A stretch of 64,000 nucleotides of DNA, taken from Paenibacillus sanguinis 2301083 = DSM 16941. Lineage in GTDB: Bacteria; Bacillota; Bacilli; Paenibacillales; Paenibacillaceae. Within the stretch, counting starts at the first letter, position 1, and every line of letters starts with the position of its first letter. Positions 41,818 through 51,008 of the stretch are shown here, one piece after another. The stretch lies in contig NZ_KB895378.1 of NCBI RefSeq assembly GCF_000374825.1, positions 203,048 through 267,047 on the forward strand. The letters run 5' to 3'. Both the position numbers and the translations under genes were made by a program. The notes beneath the pieces are model-generated. The model did not search any database and was not told the origin of the DNA. It saw nothing but the letters and a program-made list of their open reading frames with translations.

Positions 41818-42771
41818 CTAATTCTTTACCGTTGACTTCGCGTTGATCTTCCGCTTTTTCTTGCGTGTCTCCGAGACCGCATAGATGATTAATCCCACGA
41901 CCGTGGCTACATAAGGCAGTGTGGCGATGAGCTCCGCCGGGATCTTCAATACCTGGAAGGCATTGGACAGCGCATCTGCCGCACCAAATAGCAAGGAGGT
42001 TAATGCGGTGCCCACCGTCGTGCTGCGTCCCATGGACTCGGCGGCGATGGCAATCCAGCCGCGTCCGGCGATCATATCTCTGGTGAACAGAGACAAATAG
42101 CCCATGGACATATAAGCTCCGCCTAGTGCGGCAAAGAAGCCGCTAAGCAGCAAGGCTGTGTATTGGATGCGAATCACACTGACCCCTACGGATTGGGCTG
42201 CATGCGGATTCTCGCCAACCGAGCGGATTCGCAAGCCCAGCGAAGTGCGATTGAGCAAATAGTAGACCACGAATACCGCGATAATCGATACATAGGTCAG
42301 CACATGATGCCCTGACAGGATGGGTCCCACTACCGGGATGTCCTTAATCAGGGGAAGCTCAAGGCTGGGCAGCACCTTGCTGGGCAAGGAGGTGGACGAG
42401 CCCTTGTCCCCGCTCAGCAGATACAGAAAAAAGACAGTGCCGCCGGAAGCAAACATATTAATGGCAATCCCGCCGAGAATAATATGCGTCTTGAATTTCA
42501 AGGTGAAAAAGGCCAGCAAGCCCGCAATGAGTGTGCCAGCGAGCACGGCGCCCAGCAGTCCTACCCAGGCATTTTGGGCATAGGCGCTGACGATTACGCC
42601 GGTTAAGGCGGACACAAGCATAATACCCTCCATCCCGATATTGATAATACCGGCACGGTTGGAGATTAATGCGCCTAATGCTGCAAATAAAATGGGTGTG
42701 GTAACCCGCAAGACGGAGAAGGCAAAATCGGTGGTCAAAATTACATTTAACAAGCTCTCCAGACCATTCAT
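41818..42771 (-). CDS. nupQ: Nucleoside ABC importer permease, NupQ-like
   Basis: A 317-aa membrane protein with eight to ten helices of the BPD_transp_2 family, containing NRAGIINIGMEGIMLVSAL near residue 37 and a GENPHAAQSVG loop near residue 190. It overlaps the partner permease by ATGA. With NupP, NupO and NupN it resembles the B. subtilis guanosine/nucleoside importer; specificity is inferred from the adjacent nucleoside hydrolase. Confidence 0.9.
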   Translation of the reverse strand: MNGLESLLNVILTTDFAFSVLRVTTPILFAALGALISNRAGIINIGMEGIMLVSALTGVIVSAYAQNAWVGLLGAVLAGTLIAGLLAFFTLKFKTHIILGGIAINMFASGGTVFFLYLLSGDKGSSTSLPSKVLPSLELPLIKDIPVVGPILSGHHVLTYVSIIAVFVVYYLLNRTSLGLRIRSVGENPHAAQSVGVSVIRIQYTALLLSGFFAALGGAYMSMGYLSLFTRDMIAGRGWIAIAAESMGRSTTVGTALTSLLFGAADALSNAFQVLKIPAELIATLPYVATVVGLIIYAVSETRKKKRKINAKSTVKN

Positions 42772-43814
42772 GCTTCACGCGCCTCCTTCAGCAGCATCCG
42801 ATTCTTCCAGAATTTCAGGAATTGCTCGGCCGAGATCAACAAGATAATGACAGCCTGAATAATGGAGATCATTTCAGCAGGCACATCGGACAGACGGGCC
42901 ATCAGATCAGCGCCAATCCGAATATAGGCCAGGAACAAGGCCGAGCCGATCACCGATAAAGGGTTGTTCTTGGCCAGCATGGCGACCAGCGCGCCATCCA
43001 GACCATAGCCCGGCAAGGCCGTCCACTGGAAGCGGGTATACATCCCGAGCACTTCCACCGAGCCGCCCATGCCGGCGATAAAGCCTGCAAGCAGGTGAAC
43101 GAGGATGATCACCTTGGCCGTCTTCATCCCGGAGTAGCGGGCAAAGCTGCGATTGGCTCCCGTCATGCGAAGCTCATACCCCCATTTCGTTTTGTACAGA
43201 AAGAAATGGGCGAGCACGATAAGCACCAATACGATGATCAAGCCGGTGTGAATCCGGGTGCCCGGCAGGATTTTATCAAGCAGCGCCGTTTTTTCAAACT
43301 TGAATGATACATTGGCAAACGCCTTTGCATCCCGTAATTGATAATTCAGCAGGTACAAGCCAACCCCGAATAAAATATTGTTGAACATCAAGGAGGTCAC
43401 CAGCTCGTTTGCATTCCATTTCGCCTTCAATACCCCCGGAATCGCCGATAAAAGCGCACCGACGATTGAGCCGACAAGGATCGCTACAACAGGATGCAAG
43501 ATGCCGCCCAGCGACCAGTGAATGGCAACCGCAGACGCGACAACACCAGAGAAATAAAAAATCCCTTCTGCGCCCAGATTGAACATGTTGGCACGAAATA
43601 GTAGGGAGACTGCAAGTCCGGTAAACATCAGCGGAATCGCCATCTCAATCACATTCCCGATATGTCCCTTCGAGTTGAGCGGTTCAAACAGGAAAATACC
43701 AATTGTCTTGACCGGATTATCGCTGACCAACGCAATGATCAGAAAAGCAATCACCAGTGAAATGAGTATAACTGCTGTTGTGCGAATGGCATCGAAATAT
43801 TTGGATTTAAACAT
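42768..43814 (-). CDS. nupP: Nucleoside ABC importer permease, NupP-like
   Basis: A 348-aa permease with about eight to ten helices and the family segment FRANMFNLGAEGIFYFSG near residue 75. It shares ends with both neighbours: the start overlaps the ATPase gene by 8 bases and the stop overlaps the second permease by 4. It forms the heterodimeric channel of the importer. Confidence 0.9.
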   Translation of the reverse strand: MFKSKYFDAIRTTAVILISLVIAFLIIALVSDNPVKTIGIFLFEPLNSKGHIGNVIEMAIPLMFTGLAVSLLFRANMFNLGAEGIFYFSGVVASAVAIHWSLGGILHPVVAILVGSIVGALLSAIPGVLKAKWNANELVTSLMFNNILFGVGLYLLNYQLRDAKAFANVSFKFEKTALLDKILPGTRIHTGLIIVLVLIVLAHFFLYKTKWGYELRMTGANRSFARYSGMKTAKVIILVHLLAGFIAGMGGSVEVLGMYTRFQWTALPGYGLDGALVAMLAKNNPLSVIGSALFLAYIRIGADLMARLSDVPAEMISIIQAVIILLISAEQFLKFWKNRMLLKEAREA

Positions 43815-45369
43815 GACTCAAAGCCCTCCTGATTTGCTGTGCATCCTGTCGCTTGATTCCCAGCATGTACAGTCCAAGCTCCTCTTCGCTCATGCCGGAA
43901 GGGTCCTCGATATAGGCAACAATTTGCCCTTCATACATGACCAGCAGGCGATCGCTAATTTCCAGCACTTCATTCAAATCGGCGGATACGAGCACAATCG
44001 CCCCCTGCTTCTCCCGCAGCTCCAGCAGCTTCTGGTGAATTAACTGCGCCGCCCCGACATCAACCCCGCGGGTAGGCTGTTCAGCGATTAACAACTGGGG
44101 ATTAGCCGAGCATTCTCGAGCTACTACAACCTTCTGCATATTCCCCCCAGAGAGCATGCCAATCGGCTGCTTGGGGCCTGAGCACCGTATTTTAAAGTCC
44201 TCAATCAAGCGCTTAGCCGATTCCAGGATACTGGAGCCGCTCAGCAGAAACCCTTTATTCAGCTCCTTGGAGCGATAACGTGTGGAGATCAGATTATCGG
44301 ATATGCTCGCCTCAGCGGCTGAGCCCTGGGCCATCCGGTCCTCAGGAATATAGGCTGCGCCCAGATTCCGAATACTCAAAATATCCGCTTCGCGGATTTC
44401 AATTCCCTTGATTTGAACAGAGCCGCTGCTGGATTTCCCTTGAAGCCCGCCCGTCAGCGCCTCAATCAGCTCGTGCTGTCCGTTGCCCTCAACCCCGGCA
44501 ATCCCGACAATTTGTCCCCCGTGAACTGCAAAATTCACATCATGCAGCAGGGCGTTGCCTTGCCAATCACTTACATTCAGCTCACGCACAGTCAGTACAG
44601 GCTCTTGAATGGCTACTTGAGGCTTGTCGTATTTCAACACAACATCACGCCCAACCATCAGGCGGGAAATTTCCTGCTCGCTGACATCGGCGGTCTGGAA
44701 TACACCTTCACTGCTTCCGCCCCGCAAAATCGTGATGCGGTCGCAAATTGCCTTGACTTCCTTTAGCTTGTGCGAGATAAACACAATAGTATGACCGTGC
44801 TCCTTAAGCTCCCGCAGCTCGCGAAACAATTCCTCCGTCTCCTGGGGAGTCAATACGGCTGTGGGCTCATCCAGGATCAGAATTTTGGCGCCGCGAAGCA
44901 AAGCCTTCAGAATCTCCACCTTTTGCTTCAAGCCTACCGTTAAGTCCTCAACCTTGGCTGTCGGATTTACCGCCAGGTTATATTTGCGGGCCGTCTCCTC
45001 CGTCATGCGAATCGCCTCCGCATAATGAATGCCCAAGCCTTTGTGGGGCTCCATGCCCAGCACCATATTTTCCGCAACCGTAAAGGAGGGAACGAGCATA
45101 AAGTGCTGATGCACCATCCCGATTCCCCGATCGATGGCATCCTGAGGGGATAACAGCTTCACCTTTTCCCCGCGGATATAAATTTCGCCCTCGCTTGGCT
45201 CCTCCATGCCAAAAATCATTTTCATTAAGGTAGATTTCCCTGCGCCGTTTTCACCTGCCAGAGCATGAATCTCTCCTTCGCGCAGAGAAAAATTCACATC
45301 CCGGTTAGCCACAACTCCATTGGGGTACACCTTTGTAATCCCGCGCATTTCCAATAAAGGAGTTTCCAT
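43807..45369 (-). CDS. nupO: Nucleoside ABC importer double ATPase, NupO-like
   Basis: A 520-aa protein with two ATPase domains. The first has Walker A GENGAGKST (about residue 38-46), signature region LTVGLKQKVEI and Walker B LILDEPTAV. The second has a degenerate P-loop (GVEGNGQHEL), signature LSGGNMQKV and Walker B LLIAEQPTRGVD. This is typical of sugar/nucleoside importers. It overlaps the NupP gene by 8 bases and follows the binding-protein gene after 120 bases. Confidence 0.9.
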   Translation of the reverse strand: METPLLEMRGITKVYPNGVVANRDVNFSLREGEIHALAGENGAGKSTLMKMIFGMEEPSEGEIYIRGEKVKLLSPQDAIDRGIGMVHQHFMLVPSFTVAENMVLGMEPHKGLGIHYAEAIRMTEETARKYNLAVNPTAKVEDLTVGLKQKVEILKALLRGAKILILDEPTAVLTPQETEELFRELRELKEHGHTIVFISHKLKEVKAICDRITILRGGSSEGVFQTADVSEQEISRLMVGRDVVLKYDKPQVAIQEPVLTVRELNVSDWQGNALLHDVNFAVHGGQIVGIAGVEGNGQHELIEALTGGLQGKSSSGSVQIKGIEIREADILSIRNLGAAYIPEDRMAQGSAAEASISDNLISTRYRSKELNKGFLLSGSSILESAKRLIEDFKIRCSGPKQPIGMLSGGNMQKVVVARECSANPQLLIAEQPTRGVDVGAAQLIHQKLLELREKQGAIVLVSADLNEVLEISDRLLVMYEGQIVAYIEDPSGMSEEELGLYMLGIKRQDAQQIRRALSHV

Positions 45370-45490
45370 TGTCGAGCTTCACATCCCTCTAAACTGAAGT
45401 TTCATAAAGCTTGTTCAAAAAATAAGCAGCTTGAAGCCCCTCCTGTCGAAGGACTTCTTGCTGCGATCAAATGATAGATTGTACGCTTAG

Positions 45491-46624
45491 TTAGGGTTTA
45501 ACGGCATTACGGATCGCTTCAATCTCAGAGGTTTCCATCCCCATGGCGTTATCCACCTTAATTTCTTTGTTAATCAGCTTTTGCTTGACTTCTTCGAGCT
45601 TTGCTTGAATATCTTCTGGGAAAGCGGCCGTATAAATCTCATTTTCCGCGATGCCCACACCGTCTTCTACAAAGCTCAGAACGTCACGCTTGCCCATTTC
45701 CAAGGTGCCCTCGCTAAGTTGCTTCACGGCGCCCAGAATGGCGGAATCAATCTTTTTAATCGCCGAGGTAACGATCAGATTGGCCTTCTCAGGGTCCGTA
45801 TCCTTCAGCAGCATCGCTTGGTCGGAATCGACGCCGATCGCGTATTTCTTCTTTTCTTTTGCCGCGTCAAAAATCCCCAGGCCTGTACCGCCAGCCACAT
45901 TGAAAATAACATCTACGCCGGAATTATATTGAATCAGAGACAATTCCTTGCCCTTCGCAGGGTTCACAAAATCACCCGCATAAGAGACGGCTACTTTAAT
46001 ATCAGGATCAACATACTGAGCGCCCTGGATGTAGCCAACAAGGAAAGCATTAATGCCAGGGATGTCCATGCCGCCGACAAACCCAATCACATTGTCTTTA
46101 TTGGCATGCTCCATGTCAGACTGGGTAGCGTAAGCCGCCGCAGCCCCCGCCAGGAAGGAGACCTCATTGGTGGCATAGGTCATGCTGTACACATTCTCTG
46201 GAGCCTCTTCAATATCGGTGTCATAGTTGATGAATTTTTTATCAGGATTTACTTCTGCAACCGCGTTGAACATTTCTGTAATCTCAGAGCCGCCGGAAAT
46301 GACAACATCCCAGTCCTGTGCGGCAATATCGTTATAGGTAGGCTCCCATTTGGTCTTGTCCGTGCCCATCTCAACCACTTTAGTTTCCGCGCCAAGCTCT
46401 TCTTTCACCTTGTTCAGACCGCTATTAGCCGCATCAAAAAACGATTTATCTCCAAGCGTGCCCGGAATCAGCAAAATAACCTTCAGCTTTCCCTCTTCGC
46501 TTGTACCGCCGTTGGAATCGCTGTTTCCTGTTGCTGCCTGATTGTTCGTGTTCGTGCTGCTGCCGCATGCTGTGACCAGCACCATTACCATCGCTACCAG
46601 CAAAACCAGTACATTCTTTTTCAT
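45491..46624 (-). CDS. nupN: Nucleoside-binding lipoprotein, BMP/PnrA family, NupN-like
   Basis: A 377-aa lipoprotein with signal MKKNVLVLLVAMVMVLVTAC (Cys at about 20) and a Basic Membrane Protein domain: LLIPGTLGDKSFFDAANSGL, YATNEVSFLAGAAAAYATQ and GFVGGMDIPGINAFLVGY. Binding of purine nucleosides is known for this family. ATG 46624 is about 13 bases after AGGAG, rather far; longer frames upstream would spoil the signal peptide. It is the first gene of the operon. Confidence 0.9.
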   Translation of the reverse strand: MKKNVLVLLVAMVMVLVTACGSSTNTNNQAATGNSDSNGGTSEEGKLKVILLIPGTLGDKSFFDAANSGLNKVKEELGAETKVVEMGTDKTKWEPTYNDIAAQDWDVVISGGSEITEMFNAVAEVNPDKKFINYDTDIEEAPENVYSMTYATNEVSFLAGAAAAYATQSDMEHANKDNVIGFVGGMDIPGINAFLVGYIQGAQYVDPDIKVAVSYAGDFVNPAKGKELSLIQYNSGVDVIFNVAGGTGLGIFDAAKEKKKYAIGVDSDQAMLLKDTDPEKANLIVTSAIKKIDSAILGAVKQLSEGTLEMGKRDVLSFVEDGVGIAENEIYTAAFPEDIQAKLEEVKQKLINKEIKVDNAMGMETSEIEAIRNAVKP

Positions 46625-46774
46625 TTCCGTCTCATCGCTCCTATTTCCGAATAAAATTCTCTGTTTCATGGGATTTAAGCCGATTTTCACCACTTATTTC
46701 CGAACATGATTACCAAGCTGGTTGAAAAACTTCCGTCTAATTGATAAGATCATAACAAAAATAAACACAAAAAA

Positions 46775-46814
46775 TTATAAGATTTCGGTCAATTTCTTAT
46801 ACGATTCGGCTAAT
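46775..46814. promoter_or_regulatory. Direct repeat, possible AraC-type binding site
   Basis: TTATAAGATTTCGGTCAAT (46775-46793) and CTTATACGATTCGGCTAAT (46796-46814) are similar direct repeats about 21 bases apart, two helical turns. They lie between the divergent nucleoside operon and its AraC-type regulator, as expected for an AraC dimer site. Confidence 0.5.
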
Positions 46815-46868
46815 CATGCCGCTCGGATTCGACAAGACCTTACATTTCAAGCTTCCGGGAGGTGCTTT

Positions 46869-47642
46869 ATGGATCGTGTTCTTTATATTGTAAATACTGT
46901 GCATGAGCCTAATACGCATATTCCCCCGCATCAGCATGAATGCTATGAGCTTGTATATTACATCAATGCCTTGGGAACCTCAAACGTAGGCGCGAAAAAC
47001 TTTCATTATCGTTCATCCTCATTTGCGATTATTCCCCCTGGCTACAAGCATGATGAGAAGCATACGCCGGATGCGGAGGCCGAGGTGCTGTTCATTGGCT
47101 TTCTCTGTGACAATTCCCGCCTGTCTAATCTTGCAGGTGTGTATGATGATGATAAAGAGCACACTGTCCTGCAAAATCTGCTGCGCATCAAGCAGGAATT
47201 TCAGCGGAAACGGGAAGGCTTTACCGAATTGATGAACCTGCAGCTCAGCGAAATCATCGTTCATTTGCTGCGAAATGTGGACGATGGCTTATCCTCTTTA
47301 CCTGCTGAGGATCGCATGCAATACGTCTTGAATTACATGGATGAAAACTTCCTGCAAAGGCTCACGATATCCAGCCTGTCCGAGCTGTCCGGCTACAGCT
47401 ACGATCGCTTTCGCCACCTGTTCAAAGAACGTTACCAACTATCACCGCTTCGTTATCTTTTGTTAAAACGTCTGGATTATGCCAAATCGCTACTGCGCCA
47501 TACGCAGCTTCCTATCTCGGAAGTATCGGCCGTTTCCGGCTTCGTGAACGACGCCCAGTTTTGCAGCATTTTCAAAAGAGAAACCGGCCTGACCCCGCGC
47601 AAGTTCAGAATACAGCACAAGGGGCTGGACCCGTTGCAATAG
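46869..47642 (+). CDS. AraC-family regulator, probably of the nucleoside operon
   Basis: A 257-aa cytoplasmic regulator. The N-terminal half is an AraC-type cupin (HIPPHQHECYELVYYI, then FAIIPPGYKH), likely binding a small ligand; residues about 160-255 carry the two helix-turn-helix motifs (LTISSLSELSGYSYDRFRHL and ISEVSAVSGFVNDAQFCSIF). ATG 46869 has GGGAGGTG; a longer frame from 46722 has no site. It is divergent from the nupN operon with a 244-base gap, so control of that operon is probable. Confidence 0.85.
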   Translation: MDRVLYIVNTVHEPNTHIPPHQHECYELVYYINALGTSNVGAKNFHYRSSSFAIIPPGYKHDEKHTPDAEAEVLFIGFLCDNSRLSNLAGVYDDDKEHTVLQNLLRIKQEFQRKREGFTELMNLQLSEIIVHLLRNVDDGLSSLPAEDRMQYVLNYMDENFLQRLTISSLSELSGYSYDRFRHLFKERYQLSPLRYLLLKRLDYAKSLLRHTQLPISEVSAVSGFVNDAQFCSIFKRETGLTPRKFRIQHKGLDPLQ

Positions 47643-47737
47643 GCAGCCCGGCCTGACTTGCATCTGGCGATGCAAGCGATGTTCTGTACCAGCACATCAG
47701 AACCCGTCAGATTCGGCGCAAAAACGGGGAGTATCAT

Positions 47738-47789
47738 AAAAAACCCAAGAAGCCAAGCGAAAATACATCGCTTAGCTCCTTGGGTTTTG
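47738..47789. terminator. Bidirectional terminator between AraC and ureide genes
   Basis: AAAACCCAAG...CTTGGGTTTT forms a 10-bp stem extended by an inner AGCxAAGCG/CGCTTxGCT pairing. The minus strand continues as TTTTTT and the plus strand as TTTT. It lies between convergent genes. Confidence 0.85.
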
Positions 47790-47911
47790 GTGTATACCGT
47801 TTTATATAACCTTTTGACGTCCATTGTTTGGTGTCTACCGTTTGGCGTATCCTTTTTTTCTGCAATGGTTCTGTTGCATGAGCTCCTCGCCAGTAATCCA
47901 AATGCTTTTCC

Positions 47912-49159
47912 TTATTGCTGAGCCAGCCGAAGCAGCGTCTCCGCCAGAATGTCCGTGCCGAGGGCGATATCACCGCAATCCGTATATTCCTCCGGACTAT
48001 GGCTGATGCCGTCCTTGCTCGGCACAAAGATCATGGCGATCGGGGCAAATCTCCCGACCAGCATGGAATCATGGAACGCGCCGCTGACCATTTTATGATA
48101 GGGAATTTGCCTTTGCTGACAGGCCGCCTCCAGCAGGGCAACGATGCCCTCATCCGAGCGGGTAGGCAGGTCGTCATTGATCAGCTCCAGCGAAACCTTG
48201 ACACCACGCGCCGCTTCCAGTTGGAGAATAAATTGCTGCAAATCCCGAACAAGCAGAGACTTGCTGTCATAGTCGCTGTCGCGAATATCAATCGTGAACT
48301 GGACATGGCCCGAGATCACATTGGAGGAACCCGGCAGCACCTCAACCTTTCCTACGGTAGCGACGGTATCCACACTGGCGGATTCCTTGGCCAGCCGCTC
48401 CAGTTCCAGAGCGATTTCACAGCAGGCCAGAAAAGCATCCTGCCGCAGGTGCATCGGAGTGCTGCCAGCGTGACGTTGCTGCCCGGTGACCGTCACCAGA
48501 AAGTTGGTAGGCGCCGAGATCGTATGGACGATGCCCACGGGCAAATCCAGCGATTCCAGCACCGCCCCTTGTTCAATATGCAGTTCAACTGCTCCATAAA
48601 CCTTGCCTTCGGAGATAGGGATTTCAGCGAAGCGGGTCAGATCGTACCCCAATTCCTCCAGCACCTGTGGAAGCGACTTGCCCGTCTCATCGGTGAGCGC
48701 ATACGCCTGCTCCAGCGTCAGCTCACCCGCTAGGGCCCGACTGCCCAGACAGCCTAGTCCGAAGCGAGTCGGTTCCTCTGAGGTATAGACCACCACCTCA
48801 ATACTTCGCTGGCGGGGAGCGCCGGAAGCCTGAATCATCCGCACAGCCTCCAATCCTGCGACCACACCCGCCATGCCGTCGAACATCCCGGCGTGCAGAA
48901 CGGTATCGATGTGGGAACCGGTCCATACGGGAGGAAGATCGGGCCGTGAACCAACAAAGGTGCCAAAAATATTACCGATGGCGTCTTCCCGCACCGCCAG
49001 TCCCAAGGCGGCCATCTCCTCCTTGATATACTTACGCGCCTCCAGCTCTGGCGGCGTAAACAAGACGCGTGTCGTCCCTCCCGCCGTATCTGAATTGTAC
49101 GTATTCAGCTTCTCCAGCCTATCGCGAATCCGGTTAGCCGATGCGCGCTGCGTTAACAT
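47912..49159 (-). CDS. M20-family amidohydrolase, second copy in the ureide operon (possibly ureidoglycolate amidohydrolase)
   Basis: A 415-aa metallo-amidohydrolase of the hydantoinase/carbamoylase subfamily. Metal-site motifs: GSHIDTV (His83), FDG (Asp94), SEEPTRF (Glu pair), ELHIEQG and HSPEEY near the end. It is paralogous to the enzyme at 51009. In this operon it could act on ureidoglycolate, giving glyoxylate, ammonia and CO2, or on another N-carbamoyl compound. ATG 49159 is ten bases after AAGGAG and overlaps the previous gene by 7 bases. Precise substrate is inference. Confidence 0.8.
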   Translation of the reverse strand: MLTQRASANRIRDRLEKLNTYNSDTAGGTTRVLFTPPELEARKYIKEEMAALGLAVREDAIGNIFGTFVGSRPDLPPVWTGSHIDTVLHAGMFDGMAGVVAGLEAVRMIQASGAPRQRSIEVVVYTSEEPTRFGLGCLGSRALAGELTLEQAYALTDETGKSLPQVLEELGYDLTRFAEIPISEGKVYGAVELHIEQGAVLESLDLPVGIVHTISAPTNFLVTVTGQQRHAGSTPMHLRQDAFLACCEIALELERLAKESASVDTVATVGKVEVLPGSSNVISGHVQFTIDIRDSDYDSKSLLVRDLQQFILQLEAARGVKVSLELINDDLPTRSDEGIVALLEAACQQRQIPYHKMVSGAFHDSMLVGRFAPIAMIFVPSKDGISHSPEEYTDCGDIALGTDILAETLLRLAQQ

Positions 49160-50133
49160 GACACTTGGGCTCCTTTCTCCGGCACGACGACATTTTGCGG
49201 ACGATGGTCCAGCCAATTGACAATGTTGGCAAAGCCAATTTCTGCCCGGGTCTGCAAGGCTTCCCGGGTCGCAAATGCGACATGGGGGGTCAGCACCGTG
49301 TTGCGTGCGGTAACCAGCGGATGATCTTCGGGGAGCGGCGGCTCCATCTCGAACACATCGATTCCGGCTCCGGCAATTCTCCCGTCGTTCAGCGCCTCAG
49401 CCAGTGCCGCATTATCAACGATAGGGCCGCGGGCAGTATTGATCAGGATGGCGGACGGTTTGAACAGCTTGAGCCGTTCCCTGCTAATCAGGTTGCGTGT
49501 ATCTCCCGTAAGCGGAAGATGCAAGGAGACGACATCACTTTGAGCCAGCAACTCGTCCAGCTCCCTATATTCTGCTCCAGCCGCAATCAGTTCCGGCCGA
49601 CGGGTTCGGCTATAGACCAGCACCCGGCAGCCAAAAGCGGCGGCGATGCGGGCAACGGCCAGGCCAATCGCGCCTGTGCCTACGATGCCAAATGTCTTGC
49701 CATATAGCTCCCCTCCGGTCAAGCCGATGCTGGTTCGCCCGGAGCGCGCGGCCTCGTCGCAAGCTGTGATCCGGCGCAGCACGGAGATGGTCAGCCCGAA
49801 CACCAATTCCGCGACTGCGCGGGTGGAATAACCGGCAGCATTGCAAACGGTTATGCTTCGTTCCTTGCAGTATTCAGTGTCAATATGATCAACGCCAGTA
49901 AAGGCAACCGAGATCAGCTTGAGCTGAGGACAACGGGCGATGACCTCGCGGCGAAAGGGAAGATGGGTTAACAGCACGACATCCGCTTCAGCGGCGCGAG
50001 CGATTAATTCGGCGGTCTCCTCCGTCCGGTCGGCATAGCTGGTAAAGGTATGCCCTGCCTGAATCAATCGGGCGGCCAGCCGCTGTGCCTGTTCTTCCGG
50101 GATGCCCAACGGCTCCAATGCAATAATCTTCAT
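49153..50133 (-). CDS. D-2-hydroxyacid dehydrogenase (glyoxylate reductase candidate)
   Basis: A 326-aa NAD(P)-dependent oxidoreductase. It has the dinucleotide motif GIVGTGAIGLAVA (about residue 143-155) and catalytic Arg (NTARGPIVD), Glu (GIDVFEMEPP) and His (LTPHVAF). In the ureide operon it most likely reduces glyoxylate to glycolate or acts on a related intermediate. It is not of the AllD ureidoglycolate dehydrogenase family. It lies about 80 bases after the AllE gene and overlaps the second M20 gene. Confidence 0.85.
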   Translation of the reverse strand: MKIIALEPLGIPEEQAQRLAARLIQAGHTFTSYADRTEETAELIARAAEADVVLLTHLPFRREVIARCPQLKLISVAFTGVDHIDTEYCKERSITVCNAAGYSTRAVAELVFGLTISVLRRITACDEAARSGRTSIGLTGGELYGKTFGIVGTGAIGLAVARIAAAFGCRVLVYSRTRRPELIAAGAEYRELDELLAQSDVVSLHLPLTGDTRNLISRERLKLFKPSAILINTARGPIVDNAALAEALNDGRIAGAGIDVFEMEPPLPEDHPLVTARNTVLTPHVAFATREALQTRAEIGFANIVNWLDHRPQNVVVPEKGAQVSC

Positions 50134-50214
50134 AAGGATCGACCTCCTGTGATGGGTATCGTTGTGACGTTAAAGACAAAAGGAACTAGAGCAGCCCTGT
50201 TGCCTGCCAGCGGT

Positions 50215-50976
50215 TCAGAGCGCCGCGTCGCGGTTGCAGTCCTTCGAGTAAATATACGTGAAGGCGCCGCGCCCCACGCCATAGCATGCCTGCGGCACGT
50301 AAGGCCCAAACCAGATGAAGTCGTCCTTTTTTATAGGCAGCCAGCGATCATCCAGCAAATAGACCCCTTCCCCCTCCAGCACGTACGCTCCGTGCTCCTG
50401 AACATGCGTCTCGGCAAAAGGATGGCAACCCCCGGGGGCAAAGGATAATATATGGAAATTGAGATCAAAGCCAAGCTCCGCAGGCAGCAGGTCCTTAATA
50501 AACACATTGTCCATGTCATCATAAATCCGGTAGGCGATATCGTTGCTATTGCCCCAGTGCGCCCGCGGGGCGAAGCTCGGAAGCGGGATATACTTCTGTT
50601 TGTAAAGCAGCAGAACCGTCCCCTCCAGACACTCGGCAAAAGCCAGCCCGCTGCCGGGCGGCGCATAGGTGTAGCCGCCAGCGGACAGAGCTTGCGTCTC
50701 GCCCTGGACTGTAACCCGGCAACCGCCTTGGATACAGTACAGGAACGCTTCAACCTGTTCCTCTTGCGCCCAGGCCGCGATCGTATGTCCTCCCTGGCGA
50801 GCGTGGACGATATATTGCACAAACCCTGCTCCCAGCTTGGGTGAAGCGACGATGCTGACCCGGCAGTCCTCGATGCCGGGAATCACATTGTTGACCAGCC
50901 CCGCGGCCGGAATGACCGCATACAGGCCGGGCTTGACAACCGCCCGGGTAGATAACAAATCGTTCGGATAGCTCAT
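50215..50976 (-). CDS. allE: (S)-ureidoglycine aminohydrolase
   Basis: Releases ammonia from (S)-ureidoglycine to give (S)-ureidoglycolate. The 253-aa protein is a bicupin: N-terminal cupin about residues 45-125, C-terminal cupin about 165-245 with metal-site segment HPFAETHVQEHGAYVLEGEG and HEHGxY-like geometry. The N-terminal VKPGLYAVIPAAGLVNNVIPG is characteristic. ATG 50976 follows GGAGGTCATG. It lies 20 bases after the allantoate amidohydrolase gene, in pathway order. Confidence 0.9.
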   Translation of the reverse strand: MSYPNDLLSTRAVVKPGLYAVIPAAGLVNNVIPGIEDCRVSIVASPKLGAGFVQYIVHARQGGHTIAAWAQEEQVEAFLYCIQGGCRVTVQGETQALSAGGYTYAPPGSGLAFAECLEGTVLLLYKQKYIPLPSFAPRAHWGNSNDIAYRIYDDMDNVFIKDLLPAELGFDLNFHILSFAPGGCHPFAETHVQEHGAYVLEGEGVYLLDDRWLPIKKDDFIWFGPYVPQACYGVGRGAFTYIYSKDCNRDAAL

Positions 50977-51008
50977 CATGACCTCCAAATGGTTATTTAT
51001 CGGCTAAC

